64,000 bases of DNA from a bacterium BMS3Bbin13 (lineage in GTDB: Bacteria; Pseudomonadota; Gammaproteobacteria; 21-64-14). The notes beneath the pieces were generated by a model. It was not told where the DNA came from and did not search any database. It saw nothing but the letters and a program-made list of their open reading frames with translations. The stretch is taken from positions 1-64,000 of the forward strand of contig BDTW01000021.1 of the NCBI GenBank assembly GCA_002897735.1, in the 5' to 3' direction. How positions within the stretch are numbered: the first letter of the stretch is position 1; each line of letters opens with the position of its first letter. Made by a program: the position numbers and the translations under genes. This document shows, piece by piece, positions 38,611-48,244 of the stretch.

Positions 38611-39966
38611 TCAACGCATGGTGACGAGTTCTTCGGCGCTGGTCGGATGAATCGCCACCGTGTCGTCGAAATCCGCCTTGGTGGCCCCCATCCGGATCGC
38701 CACGGCGAACCCCTGGAGCATCTCGTCGGCGCCGGGGCCGATGATGTGGCAACCCACGATCTTCTCGTGCGCACCGACCGTCACCAGCTTCATGCACGCC
38801 TGGTGCCCGGCCTCCATGGGCGCGTAGTACATCGGTTTGAAGCAGCTCTGGTAGACCTTGACCGCGTCGCCGTGGGTGGCGCGCGCCTGTTCCTCGGTGA
38901 GCCCGACCGTGCCGATCGGCGGATGGCTGAAGACCGCCGTGGGGATATTCTCGTACGGGAGGCGGCGCTCGGGCCGCCCCCCGAAAAGGCGGTCGGCGAG
39001 CCGGCGTCCCGCGGCGATCGCGACCGGGGTGAGCGCGGCGCGTCCGGTGATATCCCCGAGCGCGTACACGCCGGGGACATTGGTGTTCTGGAAGTCGTCG
39101 ACCGGAATGAAACCGTGCTCATCGAGTGCCACCCCGGCGACCTCGAGGCCGAGGCCCGCGCTGTTGGGCCGGCGCCCGATCGCCCAGATGAGTCGGTCGA
39201 GGCCCGGCAGGATCTCGCCCCCGGCGCATATCAGGTCGAGCGTCCCGTCCGTGGCGGCGCGGATCGAGGCGGCCTGCGATTTCGGCACCACGGTCACGCC
39301 GCTGTTGACCATCTCCTCCATCAACGTCTCGCGCAGCATCGCATCGAAGCTGCGCAGAAACTGCTCGTGACGCAGGAGCAACGTGACGTCGCTGCCGAGC
39401 GCATTGAGGATCCCCGCCAGCTCGACGGCGATGTAGCCCGCGCCCACCACCGCGACCCGCCGCGGCAACGACTCCATCTCGAAAAAGCCGTCCGAGGTGA
39501 TTCCCAACTCCGCGCCCGGCAGATCGGGGACCACGGGCGCGCCGCCCGTGGCGATCACCACGTGCCCGGCGCGGTAGCGCTCGCCGCCGACCTCCACCGT
39601 ATGCGAATCGACGAAGCGCGCAGCGCCCGCCAGCAGATCGATATCCGAGTCCGCGAGATAGGTCCGGTACCAGCCGTTGATCCCGTGCACATACTCGTCA
39701 CGGCGCGCGCGCAGCGCGGCGAAGTCGCAGGCCGCAGGCGCCACGGCGAAGCCGTACGCGGGCGCGTCCGAGATGCAACGCGCGATCTCGGCGGCGAACC
39801 ACATCACCTTCTTGGGTACACAGCCGCGGTTTACGCAGGTCCCGCCCAGTGCGCCGGGGTGGACCTCGGCGATGGCACAACGCGCGCCGTGCTCCGCGGC
39901 GCGCTGCGCCACCGACAGGCCCCCGCTGCCGGCGCCGATCGCCAGCAGGTCGTAAGTCTTCGTCAT
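38611..39966 (-). CDS. gor: Glutathione-disulfide reductase
   Basis: FAD- and NADPH-dependent reductase that keeps glutathione reduced. FAD site [18 protein letters not shown], redox pair C44/C49 in [18 protein letters not shown] site [21 protein letters not shown], and dimer-interface histidine in [15 protein letters not shown]. The GCVPKK form and the ending support Gor over mercuric or lipoamide reductase. The ATG at 39966 gives 451 residues. It lies convergent to aroE and divergent from prlC. Confidence 0.94.
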   Translation of the reverse strand: MTKTYDLLAIGAGSGGLSVAQRAAEHGARCAIAEVHPGALGGTCVNRGCVPKKVMWFAAEIARCISDAPAYGFAVAPAACDFAALRARRDEYVHGINGWYRTYLADSDIDLLAGAARFVDSHTVEVGGERYRAGHVVIATGGAPVVPDLPGAELGITSDGFFEMESLPRRVAVVGAGYIAVELAGILNALGSDVTLLLRHEQFLRSFDAMLRETLMEEMVNSGVTVVPKSQAASIRAATDGTLDLICAGGEILPGLDRLIWAIGRRPNSAGLGLEVAGVALDEHGFIPVDDFQNTNVPGVYALGDITGRAALTPVAIAAGRRLADRLFGGRPERRLPYENIPTAVFSHPPIGTVGLTEEQARATHGDAVKVYQSCFKPMYYAPMEAGHQACMKLVTVGAHEKIVGCHIIGPGADEMLQGFAVAIRMGATKADFDDTVAIHPTSAEELVTMR

Positions 39967-40080
39967 AACTGAAATCCCCCGGTCGGTGAGTGTGCGGACC
40001 TTCCCGCGGCGGGCGGGCGCCGGCACCGACTATGGTAGATTATCCGTTTACGGGCAAACCGCGCGAGGACGAGACACCGG

Positions 40081-42135
40081 ATGGATCGATCGACCGAGGA
40101 GAACCCCCTGCTGGAGACCGACTCCCTGCCGGCGTTCCCGCGCATCCACGCCGAGCACGTCGTCCCGGCCGTGGAACGGACCCTCGCCGAGAACCGCGCG
40201 GCGCTGGCGCGACTGCTCGGATCCGCGGAGACGTTCTCGTTCGACGAGCTGGTGGCGCCGATGGAGGAGATGGACGACCGCCTCGACCGGGTCTGGGCCC
40301 CCGTCGCGCACCTCAACGCGGTGCTCGACGGCGAGGCACGGCGCGCGGCCTACCACGCCTGCCTGCCCAAGCTGAGCGACTACGCCACCGAGATCGGACA
40401 GAACGAGGATCTCTACCGCGCCTACCGTGCACTCGCGCGGGCGCCGGACTCCGCGGACCGGGCGCCGGAGCGGAGCAAGATCGTCCGTGACGCCCTGCGC
40501 GACTTCCGCCTCTCGGGGATCGATCTGGATACGGCCGGGCGCGCGCGCTACCGCGAGTTGCAAACGGAACTCTCGCGCCTGAGCAGCCGCTTCCAGGACA
40601 ATGTGCTCGACGCCACGCATGCCTGGAAGAAACCGATCACCGATGAGGCGCTGCTCGCGGGGCTGCCGGAATCGGCGCGCGCCCTGGCCGCCCAGGGCGC
40701 GCGCCGCGCGGGCGTTCAGGGCTGGTTGCTCACGCTGGAGTTCCCCTCCTATCAGCCCGTGCTGACCTACGCGGATCGGCGCGAGCTGCGTCGCGAGGTC
40801 TACGAGGCGAACATCACCCGCGCATCGGGGGCCGGCCCGCACGCGGGGCGCTGGGACAATACCGCGGGGATGGAGGGCATCCTGGCGCTGCGTCACGAGC
40901 TGGCGGTGCTGCTCGGCTTCGGCAACTACGCGGAGTACTCGCTGGCGACCAAGATGGCGGGCGACCCGCGCCGGGTCCTGGACTTCCTGGGCGATCTCGC
41001 CGCGCGCGCCGTACCGCGGGCGCGCGAGGAATTCGCCGAGCTGCGCGAATTCGCCCGCGAACGGCACGGCGCTACGGAGCTGGAGGCCTGGGACGTCGCC
41101 TACTTCGCCGAGAAGCTGCGCAAGAGCCGCTACGACATCACCCAGGAGGAACTCAAACCCTATTTCCCCGAACCGCGCGTGTTCGCCGGGATGTTCGATC
41201 TCGTGCAACGCCTCTACGGTATCCGCGTCCGCCAAGTCGACGGCGTCGACGTCTGGCACCCCGACGTACGCTTCTACGAGATCCGCGACGCCGACGAGCG
41301 CGTGCGCGGGCACTTCTACACGGACCTCTACGCGCGCCCGGGCAAGCGCGGCGGGGCGTGGATGGACGAGTGCCGCAACCGCAAACGCCTCGGCGGGGCC
41401 CTGCAGACACCGGTGGCGCACCTGGTGTGCAATTTCTCCCCCCCGGTGGGGGACGCGCCGGCCCTGTTCACCCACGAGGAGGTGCTCACACTGTTCCACG
41501 AGTTCGGGCACGGACTCCACCACATGCTCACGCTCGTCGACTACCCGAGTATCGCCGGGATCAACGGTGTGCCCTGGGACGCGGTGGAACTGCCGAGCCA
41601 GTTCATGGAGAACTGGTGCTGGGAACGCGCGGTGCTGGAGCGGATCTCCGGGCACTACCGCAGCGGCGAGCCGCTGCCCGAGGCGCTCTACCGGCGCATG
41701 CGCGCGGCGCGCAATTTCCACTCCGCGATGCACATCGCCCGCCAGCTCGAGTTCGCGTTGTTCGACTTCCACCTCCACCTGGACCACGACCCGCGGGCGG
41801 GCGGGCGCATCTACGAGACCCTGCGCCAAGTGCGCGAGCAGGTCGCCGTGGTCGCGGCGGCGCCGTTCAATCGCTTCGCGCATTCCTTCACACACATCTT
41901 CTCGGGCGGCTACGCGGCCGGCTACTATGGTTACCTGTGGGCCGAGGTGCTCTCGGCGGACGCCTTCGCCGCCTTCGAGGAGCGCGGCGGGGTGGACCCG
42001 GAGACCGGGCGGCGGCTGCTCACGACCATCCTCGAACGCGGCGGCTCACGCGAACCCATGGAGCTGTTCCGCGAGTTCCGCGGCCGGGAGCCGACCATCG
42101 ATGCGCTGCTGCGCCACACGGGGCTTGCGGCCTGA
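40081..42135 (+). CDS. prlC: Oligopeptidase A (M3 family)
   Basis: Cytoplasmic zinc oligopeptidase that degrades signal peptides and other short peptides. The zinc motif is HEFGH at 473-477 within LFHEFGHGLHHMLT, with the third ligand in the downstream WDAVELPSQFMENW. The 684-residue length and N-terminal helical domain (FPRIHAEHVVPAVERTLAEN) match the PrlC/OpdA branch. The xthA gene follows on the same strand with a 37-bp gap. Confidence 0.96.
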   Translation: MDRSTEENPLLETDSLPAFPRIHAEHVVPAVERTLAENRAALARLLGSAETFSFDELVAPMEEMDDRLDRVWAPVAHLNAVLDGEARRAAYHACLPKLSDYATEIGQNEDLYRAYRALARAPDSADRAPERSKIVRDALRDFRLSGIDLDTAGRARYRELQTELSRLSSRFQDNVLDATHAWKKPITDEALLAGLPESARALAAQGARRAGVQGWLLTLEFPSYQPVLTYADRRELRREVYEANITRASGAGPHAGRWDNTAGMEGILALRHELAVLLGFGNYAEYSLATKMAGDPRRVLDFLGDLAARAVPRAREEFAELREFARERHGATELEAWDVAYFAEKLRKSRYDITQEELKPYFPEPRVFAGMFDLVQRLYGIRVRQVDGVDVWHPDVRFYEIRDADERVRGHFYTDLYARPGKRGGAWMDECRNRKRLGGALQTPVAHLVCNFSPPVGDAPALFTHEEVLTLFHEFGHGLHHMLTLVDYPSIAGINGVPWDAVELPSQFMENWCWERAVLERISGHYRSGEPLPEALYRRMRAARNFHSAMHIARQLEFALFDFHLHLDHDPRAGGRIYETLRQVREQVAVVAAAPFNRFAHSFTHIFSGGYAAGYYGYLWAEVLSADAFAAFEERGGVDPETGRRLLTTILERGGSREPMELFREFRGREPTIDALLRHTGLAA

Positions 42136-42172
42136 GTGCGCCGGGGCCGATCGCGGAGGAAACGACACCATC

Positions 42173-42940
42173 GTGAAGATCGCCTCCTGGAACGTCAACT
42201 CGTTGCGCGTGCGCCTGCCGCACGTGCTGCGCTGGCTCGAGGCCGAGACCCCCGACCTGGTCGGTCTGCAGGAGACCAAGCTCCCGGACGAGCGCTTCCC
42301 GAGCGCCGAGTTCAAGGCGGCCGGCTATTATGCGATCCACTCCGGGCAGCCCACCTACAACGGGGTGGCCCTGCTCAGCCGCCGCCCGGCGGAGGATCCG
42401 GTCACCGATCTTCCGGGGGCGGGCGACCCGCAGCGGCGCGTGCTCGCCGCCTCCTGCGCCGGCGTGCGGATCTGGAACCTGTACGTGCCCAACGGGCGGA
42501 GCGTGGACTCGGACCAATACGCCTACAAGCTGTCCTGGCTGGAGCGCCTCACCGGGACGCTGCGCGCGGAACTCGAACGCCACCCGCGCCTGGTGGTGCT
42601 CGGAGACTTCAATATCGCGCCGGAGGACCGCGACGTGTACGACCCGGAGCGCTGGCGCGACCGGGTGCTGTGTTCGGGGCCCGAGCGCGCCGCGTTCGCG
42701 GGGCTGCTCGCGCTCGGGCTGTGCGACACCTTCCGCCGGTTCGAGCAGCCGGAGGGCCGGTTCAGTTGGTGGGACTATCGCGCGGCGGCCTTCCGGCGCA
42801 ACCACGGCCTGCGCATCGACCATATCCTGGCGAGCCCCGAACTGTGCCGTCGCTGCACCGCGGCGCGCATCGATCCGGCCCCGCGCGGCTGGGAGCGGCC
42901 CTCGGACCACGCCCCCGTGATCGCCGAATTCGAACCGTGA
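42173..42940 (+). CDS. xthA: Exodeoxyribonuclease III
   Basis: AP endonuclease and 3'-5' exonuclease of base excision repair. The endonuclease/exonuclease/phosphatase fold is clear: [33 protein letters not shown] with the metal glutamate, [60 protein letters not shown] and the terminal [11 protein letters not shown]. The GTG at 42173 follows GGAGGA at 12 bases; 255 residues. Likely co-transcribed with prlC. Confidence 0.96.
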   Translation: MKIASWNVNSLRVRLPHVLRWLEAETPDLVGLQETKLPDERFPSAEFKAAGYYAIHSGQPTYNGVALLSRRPAEDPVTDLPGAGDPQRRVLAASCAGVRIWNLYVPNGRSVDSDQYAYKLSWLERLTGTLRAELERHPRLVVLGDFNIAPEDRDVYDPERWRDRVLCSGPERAAFAGLLALGLCDTFRRFEQPEGRFSWWDYRAAAFRRNHGLRIDHILASPELCRRCTAARIDPAPRGWERPSDHAPVIAEFEP

Positions 42941-43028
42941 GGCCGGCGCACGACTGACGGGACGGGCCGATTCCGATACAGTGCCGACCGAAGGCGGCCC
43001 ACACTCCCCCCCCCAACCGGGACCGGTG

Positions 43029-44504
43029 ATGCGCTACAAGGACCTCAGGGACTTTATCGACGACCTGGAACGGCGCGGGGAGCTGCGCCGGATCGGCGTG
43101 GAGGTCGACCCGCACCTGGAGATGACCGAGATCTGCGACCGCACGCTGCGCCGGGGCGGACCGGCGCTGCTGTTCGAGCGGCCGAAGGGCCACTCGATCC
43201 CGGTGCTGGCCAATCTGTTCGGAACCCCGCAACGGGTCGCGCTCGGCATGGGACAGGATTCGGTCGCGGCGCTGCGCGAGGTCGGGCGGCTGCTCGCGGC
43301 ACTCAAGGAGCCGGAAGCGCCGCGCGGGGTGCGCGAGGCCTGGCGACAGCTCCCGGTGTTCAAACAGGTGCTGAACATGGCGCCGCGGATGGTGCGCAAC
43401 GCCCCCTGCCAATGCCACGTCATCGAGGGCGACGCCGTGGACCTCGGCGCGCTCCCGATCCAGACCTGCTGGCCGGAGGACGCCGGTCCGCTCATCACCT
43501 GGGCGCTGGTCGTGACACGCGGGCCGCGCCGCGAACGCCACAACCTCGGGATCTACCGCCAGCAGGTCATCGGCCGCAACCGGGTCATCATGCGCTGGCT
43601 GGCGCACCGCGGCGGGGCCCTGGACTACGCCGACTGGCAGGGAGCGCACCCGGGCGAACCGTTCCCGGTCGCCGTCGCGCTGGGCGCCGATCCGGCCACC
43701 ATCCTCGGGGCGGTGACCCCGGTGCCGGACACGCTCTCGGAATACGCCTTCGCGGGCCTGCTGCGCGGCGCGCGCACCGAGCTGGTGAAGTGCCTCACCC
43801 ACGACCTGCCGGTGCCGGCGAGCGCCGAGTTCGTGCTCGAGGGCTGGATCCACCCCGGCGACAGCGCCCCCGAGGGCCCGTTCGGCGACCATACCGGCTA
43901 CTACAACGAAGTCGAGTCCTTCCCGGTATTCACCGTCGAGCGCATCACGCACCGCGACGCACCGATCTACCACAGCACCTACACCGGTCGGCCGCCCGAC
44001 GAGCCGGCGATCCTCGGCATGGCGCTCAACGAGGTGTTCGTGCCGATCCTGCAAAAGCAGTTTCCGGAGATCACCGACTTCTATCTGCCGCCCGAGGGCT
44101 GCTCGTACCGGCTCGCCGTGGTGACGATCCGCAAGCAGTACCCGGGCCACGCCAAGCGCATCCTGTTCGGGATCTGGTCGTTCCTGCGTCAGTTCATGTA
44201 CACCAAGTTCGTGATCGTCACCGACGAGGACGTGAACGCGCGCGACTGGAAAGACGTGATCTGGGCCATGACCACGCGCATGGACCCGGCGCGCGATACC
44301 GTCATCGTCGAGCACACACCGATCGACTATCTCGACTTCGCCTCGCCGGTCGCGGGTCTGGGCGGCAAGATCGGCTTCGATGCCACCCACAAGTGGCCGG
44401 GAGAAACGCAGCGCACATGGGGCCGGACGATTCACATGAGCGAGGAGGTGCGCCGTCGGGTGGACGAGGTCTGGTCCGCGCTCGGCATCTTCGACGACCC
44501 CTAG
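43029..44504 (+). CDS. ubiD: 3-octaprenyl-4-hydroxybenzoate carboxy-lyase
   Basis: Prenylated-FMN-dependent decarboxylase of ubiquinone synthesis. The conserved E-R-E-type region is represented by [12 protein letters not shown], with [20 protein letters not shown] for cofactor binding and metal, and [19 protein letters not shown] near the end. The 491-residue length is typical. The ATG at 43029 is preferred over the extension to 42981. UbiX, which makes the cofactor, is not in the window. The stop codon TAG at 44502-44504 forms the left flank of a MITE-like element. Confidence 0.96.
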   Translation: MRYKDLRDFIDDLERRGELRRIGVEVDPHLEMTEICDRTLRRGGPALLFERPKGHSIPVLANLFGTPQRVALGMGQDSVAALREVGRLLAALKEPEAPRGVREAWRQLPVFKQVLNMAPRMVRNAPCQCHVIEGDAVDLGALPIQTCWPEDAGPLITWALVVTRGPRRERHNLGIYRQQVIGRNRVIMRWLAHRGGALDYADWQGAHPGEPFPVAVALGADPATILGAVTPVPDTLSEYAFAGLLRGARTELVKCLTHDLPVPASAEFVLEGWIHPGDSAPEGPFGDHTGYYNEVESFPVFTVERITHRDAPIYHSTYTGRPPDEPAILGMALNEVFVPILQKQFPEITDFYLPPEGCSYRLAVVTIRKQYPGHAKRILFGIWSFLRQFMYTKFVIVTDEDVNARDWKDVIWAMTTRMDPARDTVIVEHTPIDYLDFASPVAGLGGKIGFDATHKWPGETQRTWGRTIHMSEEVRRRVDEVWSALGIFDDP

Positions 44505-44664
44505 GAGCCCGTCGGACTTAGGCTTGTTCTACTGCGGCAATGGGAGATCGGTCCATTTTTCTGATCGTTTTCGTTAAATAGTGACCACTATTCGCCTCAA
44601 ACGATTGGAAAACCGTCCTCGAGCGCCCACCGCCTCGCTACGAACGCCTAAGTCCAACAGGCTC
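44505..44664. mobile_element. MITE-like element with 19-bp inverted ends and YTAG flanks
   Basis: A 160-bp non-coding element. Left end GAGCCCGTCGGACTTAGGC (44505-44523) and right end GCCTAAGTCCAACAGGCTC (44646-44664) are inverted and match at 17 of 19 positions. It is flanked by CTAG (44501-44504, which includes the ubiD stop) and TTAG (44665-44668), resembling a 3-4 bp target duplication. The interior is AT-richer. No transposase is seen; a full-length parent IS should exist elsewhere. Confidence 0.75.
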
Positions 44665-44752
44665 TTAGTGCTTCGCCTCGAACGAGCGGGAAACGGTCCC
44701 CGATCTCCCGCTCGTCCCGACGCGAACCTTCCAAATCCGACGGGCTCCGGCC
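44665..44752. repeat. Diverged second copy of the element's right half
   Basis: TTCGCCTCGAACGAGCGGGAAACGGTCC and then AATCCGACGGGCTCC parallel the 44590-44664 segment (TTCGCCTCAAACGATTGG, AAACCGTCC, AAGTCCAACAGGCTC) with many substitutions, implying nested or tandem insertion. Together with the preceding element and 44753-44869, where nothing else is seen, it fills a 365-bp gene-free gap between ubiD and the ParA-like gene. Confidence 0.6.
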
Positions 44753-44869
44753 CGGATGCGCGCGGGGCCGGTTTCAGCGCCGCGACCGCCCGGCCGACAA
44801 CCCGGGCAGAGCCGCCTTCGTTGACGGACCCGGAGCGGGATCTGCGGCGGTCCAAGGGGGGCGGTAGGG

Positions 44870-45508
44870 ATGCGTAGCATCATGGTGCTGAACGCCAAGG
44901 GCGGCAGCGGAAAGAGCGTCATCGCGACCAACCTCGCCTGCTTCTACGCACTGGACGGGGCGAACGTGGTGCTCGCCGACTTCGACCCGCGGGGCTCCGC
45001 GCTGGAGTGGCTGGCGCATCGTCCGCCGACGCGGCCCCGGGTACAGGGCATCGCGGCCTGGCGGGGACCGTTCCGGGTCCCGCGCGGCACCGAGTACCTG
45101 ATCATGGACAGCCCGGCGGCGGTGCACGGGGATCAACTCTCGGCGCTGGCGCAGCGCGCCGCCGTGCTCATCGTCCCTGTGCTTCCGTCTCCCCCGGACA
45201 CCCGCGCGGCGGCGCACTTCATCGAGGAACTGCTGCTGGTCGGGCGGGTCTCGCGCCGCGATCCGAGCCTGGCGGTGATCGCCAACCGCGTGCGCGAACA
45301 GACTCCGGGGTTCCAAGACCTCGAGCGGTTCCTCAAACGTCTCGCCATCCCCTACGTCACCGCCCTGCGCGAGAGCCGGAACTACCGTCGCGCGGCCGAG
45401 CGCGGGCTGGGGATCTTCGAACTCGCACCGTCCCTGGTGGCGCCCGACCTGCTCCAGTGGCGCCCGCTGCTGGATTGGCTGGAACACAACCGCCGCCGGG
45501 GATGTTGA
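44870..45508 (+). CDS. Solitary ParA/MinD-family ATPase
   Basis: A 212-residue P-loop ATPase with the deviant Walker A KGGSGKS (10-16), the signature lysine K10, ADFDPRGSALEW in place of the usual DxDPQ, and IMDSPAAVHGDQLS as Walker B region. It ends without a DNA-binding or membrane-targeting tail. No ParB or MinE partner is adjacent, so it is an orphan like the small ParA proteins that position cargo. It lies between the repeat elements and the ferredoxin reductase on the same strand. The cargo or role is unknown. Confidence 0.85.
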   Translation: MRSIMVLNAKGGSGKSVIATNLACFYALDGANVVLADFDPRGSALEWLAHRPPTRPRVQGIAAWRGPFRVPRGTEYLIMDSPAAVHGDQLSALAQRAAVLIVPVLPSPPDTRAAAHFIEELLLVGRVSRRDPSLAVIANRVREQTPGFQDLERFLKRLAIPYVTALRESRNYRRAAERGLGIFELAPSLVAPDLLQWRPLLDWLEHNRRRGC

Positions 45509-45674
45509 CCCTTTCAGGACGCCCGGGCCGTCCATTCAGGCGGACGGCCGGGCCGGTGTGGCATGGCGCCGCACCGGGTCCCTCGTGCAGCCGGCGATCA
45601 CCACAGGGTTCGCGGGTTTTCCCGCCCCGACGAATCGGGGACAATGGTTCGGTTGTCTACGGTGGGATTTGATC

Positions 45675-46709
45675 ATGGCCTTTCACGTCAGCCTACGGCC
45701 CAGCGGGCACGGGTTCGAGATCGAGGACGGCGAGACCGTACTCGAAGCGGCGTTGCGCGCGGACCTCGCCTTACCGTACGGCTGTCGCAACGGCACCTGC
45801 GGCACCTGCCGGGGGCGCGTGCTCTCCGGCGGGATCGACTACCGGGGTCCGACGCCGCCCGGAATCACGCCGGAGGAGGAGGCCGAGGGCCACGCCCTGC
45901 TCTGCAGCGCCTACCCGGTCTCCGACCTCGTGATCGAGATGCGCGAGATCGGCGCCGCCAAGGGCATCGTGGTCAAGACCCTGCCCTGTCGGGTGACGCG
46001 CATGGAGCGGCTCGCACCGGACGTGATGCGCCTGTTCCTGAAGACGCCGGACGCCGAGCGTCTGCAGTTCCTCGCCGGGCAGTACCTCGACATCCTGCTG
46101 CGCGGCGGCGGCCGGCGTTCGTTCTCGCTCGCCAACGCCCCGCACGACGGCGAACTGCTCGAGCTGCATATACGGCATGTGGAAGGCGGGCGTTTCAGCG
46201 GTCACGTCTTCACCAAGATGAAGGAAAAGGACCTGCTGCGCTTCCAAGGGCCGCTCGGCGGTTTCTTTCTGCGCGAGGACTCGGAGCGCCCGATCATCAT
46301 GGTGGGCGGGGGCACGGGCTTCGCGCCGCTCAAGGGTATGCTCGAACACGCCTTCCACGAAGGGATCGAGCGCCCGATCCACCTATACCGGGGCGCGCGT
46401 GCGCGGCACGACCTCTATCTGCACGAACTGCCGCTCGGCTGGGCCGGCCGATATCCCGACTTCCGCTACACACCCGTGCTCTCCGAGGCCGGTCCCGCCG
46501 AGGACTGGGGCGGGCACCGGGGCTTCGTGCATGAGGCCGTGATCCACGACCATCCGGACCTGAGCGCCCACGAGGTCTACATGAGCGGTCCGCCGCCCAT
46601 GATCGAGGCGGCCAAGCGCGTCTTTCACGAACACGGCCTCCCCCTCGATCGCCTCTACTACGACTCCTTCGCGCCCGCGCGGGATTCCCACTCCACAGCG
46701 GCGGGCTGA
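45675..46709 (+). CDS. [2Fe-2S] ferredoxin-NAD(P)H oxidoreductase (AscD/DdhD-like)
   Basis: A 344-residue electron-transfer flavoprotein. An N-terminal plant-type ferredoxin domain carries C37, C42, C45 and C77 (YGCRNGTCGTC..LLCSAYP). A FAD domain (RRSFSLANAP) and an NAD domain (GGGTGFAPLKGMLEH, MSGPPPMIEAAKRVF) follow. Databases often call this family CDP-6-deoxy-delta-3,4-glucoseen reductase by similarity, but no deoxysugar genes are nearby. Being near ubiD, a role in ubiquinone hydroxylation or flavin reduction (Fre-like) is an alternative. Confidence 0.88.
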   Translation: MAFHVSLRPSGHGFEIEDGETVLEAALRADLALPYGCRNGTCGTCRGRVLSGGIDYRGPTPPGITPEEEAEGHALLCSAYPVSDLVIEMREIGAAKGIVVKTLPCRVTRMERLAPDVMRLFLKTPDAERLQFLAGQYLDILLRGGGRRSFSLANAPHDGELLELHIRHVEGGRFSGHVFTKMKEKDLLRFQGPLGGFFLREDSERPIIMVGGGTGFAPLKGMLEHAFHEGIERPIHLYRGARARHDLYLHELPLGWAGRYPDFRYTPVLSEAGPAEDWGGHRGFVHEAVIHDHPDLSAHEVYMSGPPPMIEAAKRVFHEHGLPLDRLYYDSFAPARDSHSTAAG

Positions 46710-46710
46710 G

Positions 46711-46922
46711 GCTCGCCCTACACGCGTATCGGCAACCGCGCCCCGCCCTACACACCGATCGGCGACCGCGCCCTCCTGTAGGGCCGGGCTCGCCCGGCCG
46801 GCACCGTGAAACCACCCCGCCGCAACTCGGGAATATCCAACGTCGTCGGCGGGGCGAGCCCCGCCCTACACGCCGATCAGCGACCGCGCCCTCCTGTAGG
46901 GCCGGGCGTGCCCGGCCGACCA
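46711..46922. repeat. Cluster of five family-2 GTAG palindromic repeats
   Basis: Inverted copies end in CCTAC at 46721, 46751 and 46869; forward copies GTAGGGCCGGGC begin at 46778 and 46896. Two of the pairs form a larger tandem unit: CCGCCCTACAC, CCGATC, GCGACCGCGCCCTCCTGTAG and a hairpin recur about 118 bp apart. The cluster fills the gap between the ferredoxin reductase and hemY, which converge. Confidence 0.8.
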
Positions 46923-46972
46923 CCGTGGAGGGGCCGATCTCCCGCATGCCCCGCCAGGAGCCCCCGAGTCCG

Positions 46973-48244
46973 TCAGGACGCGGCGCGGGCGCCGGGTACG
47001 AGACCGGACGCGGCGGCCGGCAGCGGCAGGCCCTTCGGCACCGGACCCGGCAGTCGCGGATCGGTCTCCACCGCCAGATCGAGTCCCTTGCGATAGTGCT
47101 CCCGGGCCGCATCCTGTTCGCCCAGTTGTTCGAGCAGCCGCCCGAGTTCGCGGTAGGCGGCCGGCTGCGGTCCGGCGCCGATGCTCGCCTCCAGGTAGCT
47201 GCGCGCCTTACCCCAGAGCCGGTTGCGCAGGCACAGGCGCCCGAGCGCGAGCAGCAGGACCGGATTGCGCTCGTGCCCCGACAACCATGACTCGGCGGTT
47301 TTCAGTTGGCGACCGGGGTCGGGATCGGCGATCACGCCATAGCACGCGACGAGCGCCTCGCTCCAGGAACGTTGCAACGCCTCGCGCAGCAGCGGCTCGG
47401 CCTCGGCCTCGGCGCCGAACTCGCGCAGGTGGCCCACGTAGCACAGCAACAGCGCCTCGTCGTAGCGCAGGCGCCGCGGCACCCGTGCCCAGGCGGCGCG
47501 CAGTCGGGTCAGGTCACCGTCGCGCGCGGCCTCGTCGAGCAGCGCCGCATGCACACGCCGCTCCAGTTCCGCGGCCTGGACCGGATCGACGACGCGGCGC
47601 CGGCGCAACTCCGGCAGCAAGTCGCGAAGGGCCGCCCATTCGTGCAGATCGCCGTAGAGGGCCGTCAACAGCTTCAGCACGTGGACATGGCGCGGCGCGA
47701 GGGTGCGCAGGTGTGTGAGGGTGGCGAGGGCCTGCTCGGACTGGCGGTCGGCGATCTGCATCTCCGCCTGGGTCAGGCCGACCGCCACATCGGCCTCCGG
47801 CATGCTCTCGTGGGCCCGCGCGAGGTAGCGGTCGCGACGATCGTGCGCGCCCTGCCGGTGTGCCGCACGCGCCGCTCCGAGGTAGTGGAGCAGCGGCGTG
47901 TCGCCGGCGTCCGCGCTGCGCGCCAGGGTGCGCTCGGCGTCCGCCCAGCGGCCCTCGGCGAGCTGCAACAGGCCGCGCGTGAGCGCGCCGCGCGCACGCC
48001 GCGCGTGGCGCTGCACCCGCCAGTGTCGCACACGTCCGGGCAGGTGGCGGGCACCCGAGACGCTCCGCAGCAACAGATAAAAGGCCACGAATCCGAGGAG
48101 CACGACCACCGCCGCCAGCGACAACGTGGTCTCCACACGCCAGTGACCGTAGGCGATCAGCACGTAGCCCGGATCGCGCAGCACGAGCAGGGCGGCGGCG
48201 ACCGCCGCCACCACCGCCGCCAGCAGCAGCGCCAGGGCTTTCAT
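46973..48244 (-). CDS. hemY: HemY-like tetratricopeptide membrane protein
   Basis: A 423-residue inner-membrane protein of the HemY_N family. Two N-terminal spans (ALALLLAAVVAAVAAALLVL; TTLSLAAVVVLLGFVAFYLL) surround GYVLIAYGHWRVE, the family's hallmark. A long cytosolic or periplasmic TPR-like helical region follows (ARSADAGDTPLLHYLGAARA and later repeats). It is unrelated to Bacillus HemY protoporphyrinogen oxidase. Its ATG overlaps the hemX stop (ATGA), the last step of a tight hemC-hemD-hemX-hemY operon. The stop codon lies at the tip of a dispersed repeat. Confidence 0.94.
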   Translation of the reverse strand: MKALALLLAAVVAAVAAALLVLRDPGYVLIAYGHWRVETTLSLAAVVVLLGFVAFYLLLRSVSGARHLPGRVRHWRVQRHARRARGALTRGLLQLAEGRWADAERTLARSADAGDTPLLHYLGAARAAHRQGAHDRRDRYLARAHESMPEADVAVGLTQAEMQIADRQSEQALATLTHLRTLAPRHVHVLKLLTALYGDLHEWAALRDLLPELRRRRVVDPVQAAELERRVHAALLDEAARDGDLTRLRAAWARVPRRLRYDEALLLCYVGHLREFGAEAEAEPLLREALQRSWSEALVACYGVIADPDPGRQLKTAESWLSGHERNPVLLLALGRLCLRNRLWGKARSYLEASIGAGPQPAAYRELGRLLEQLGEQDAAREHYRKGLDLAVETDPRLPGPVPKGLPLPAAASGLVPGARAAS

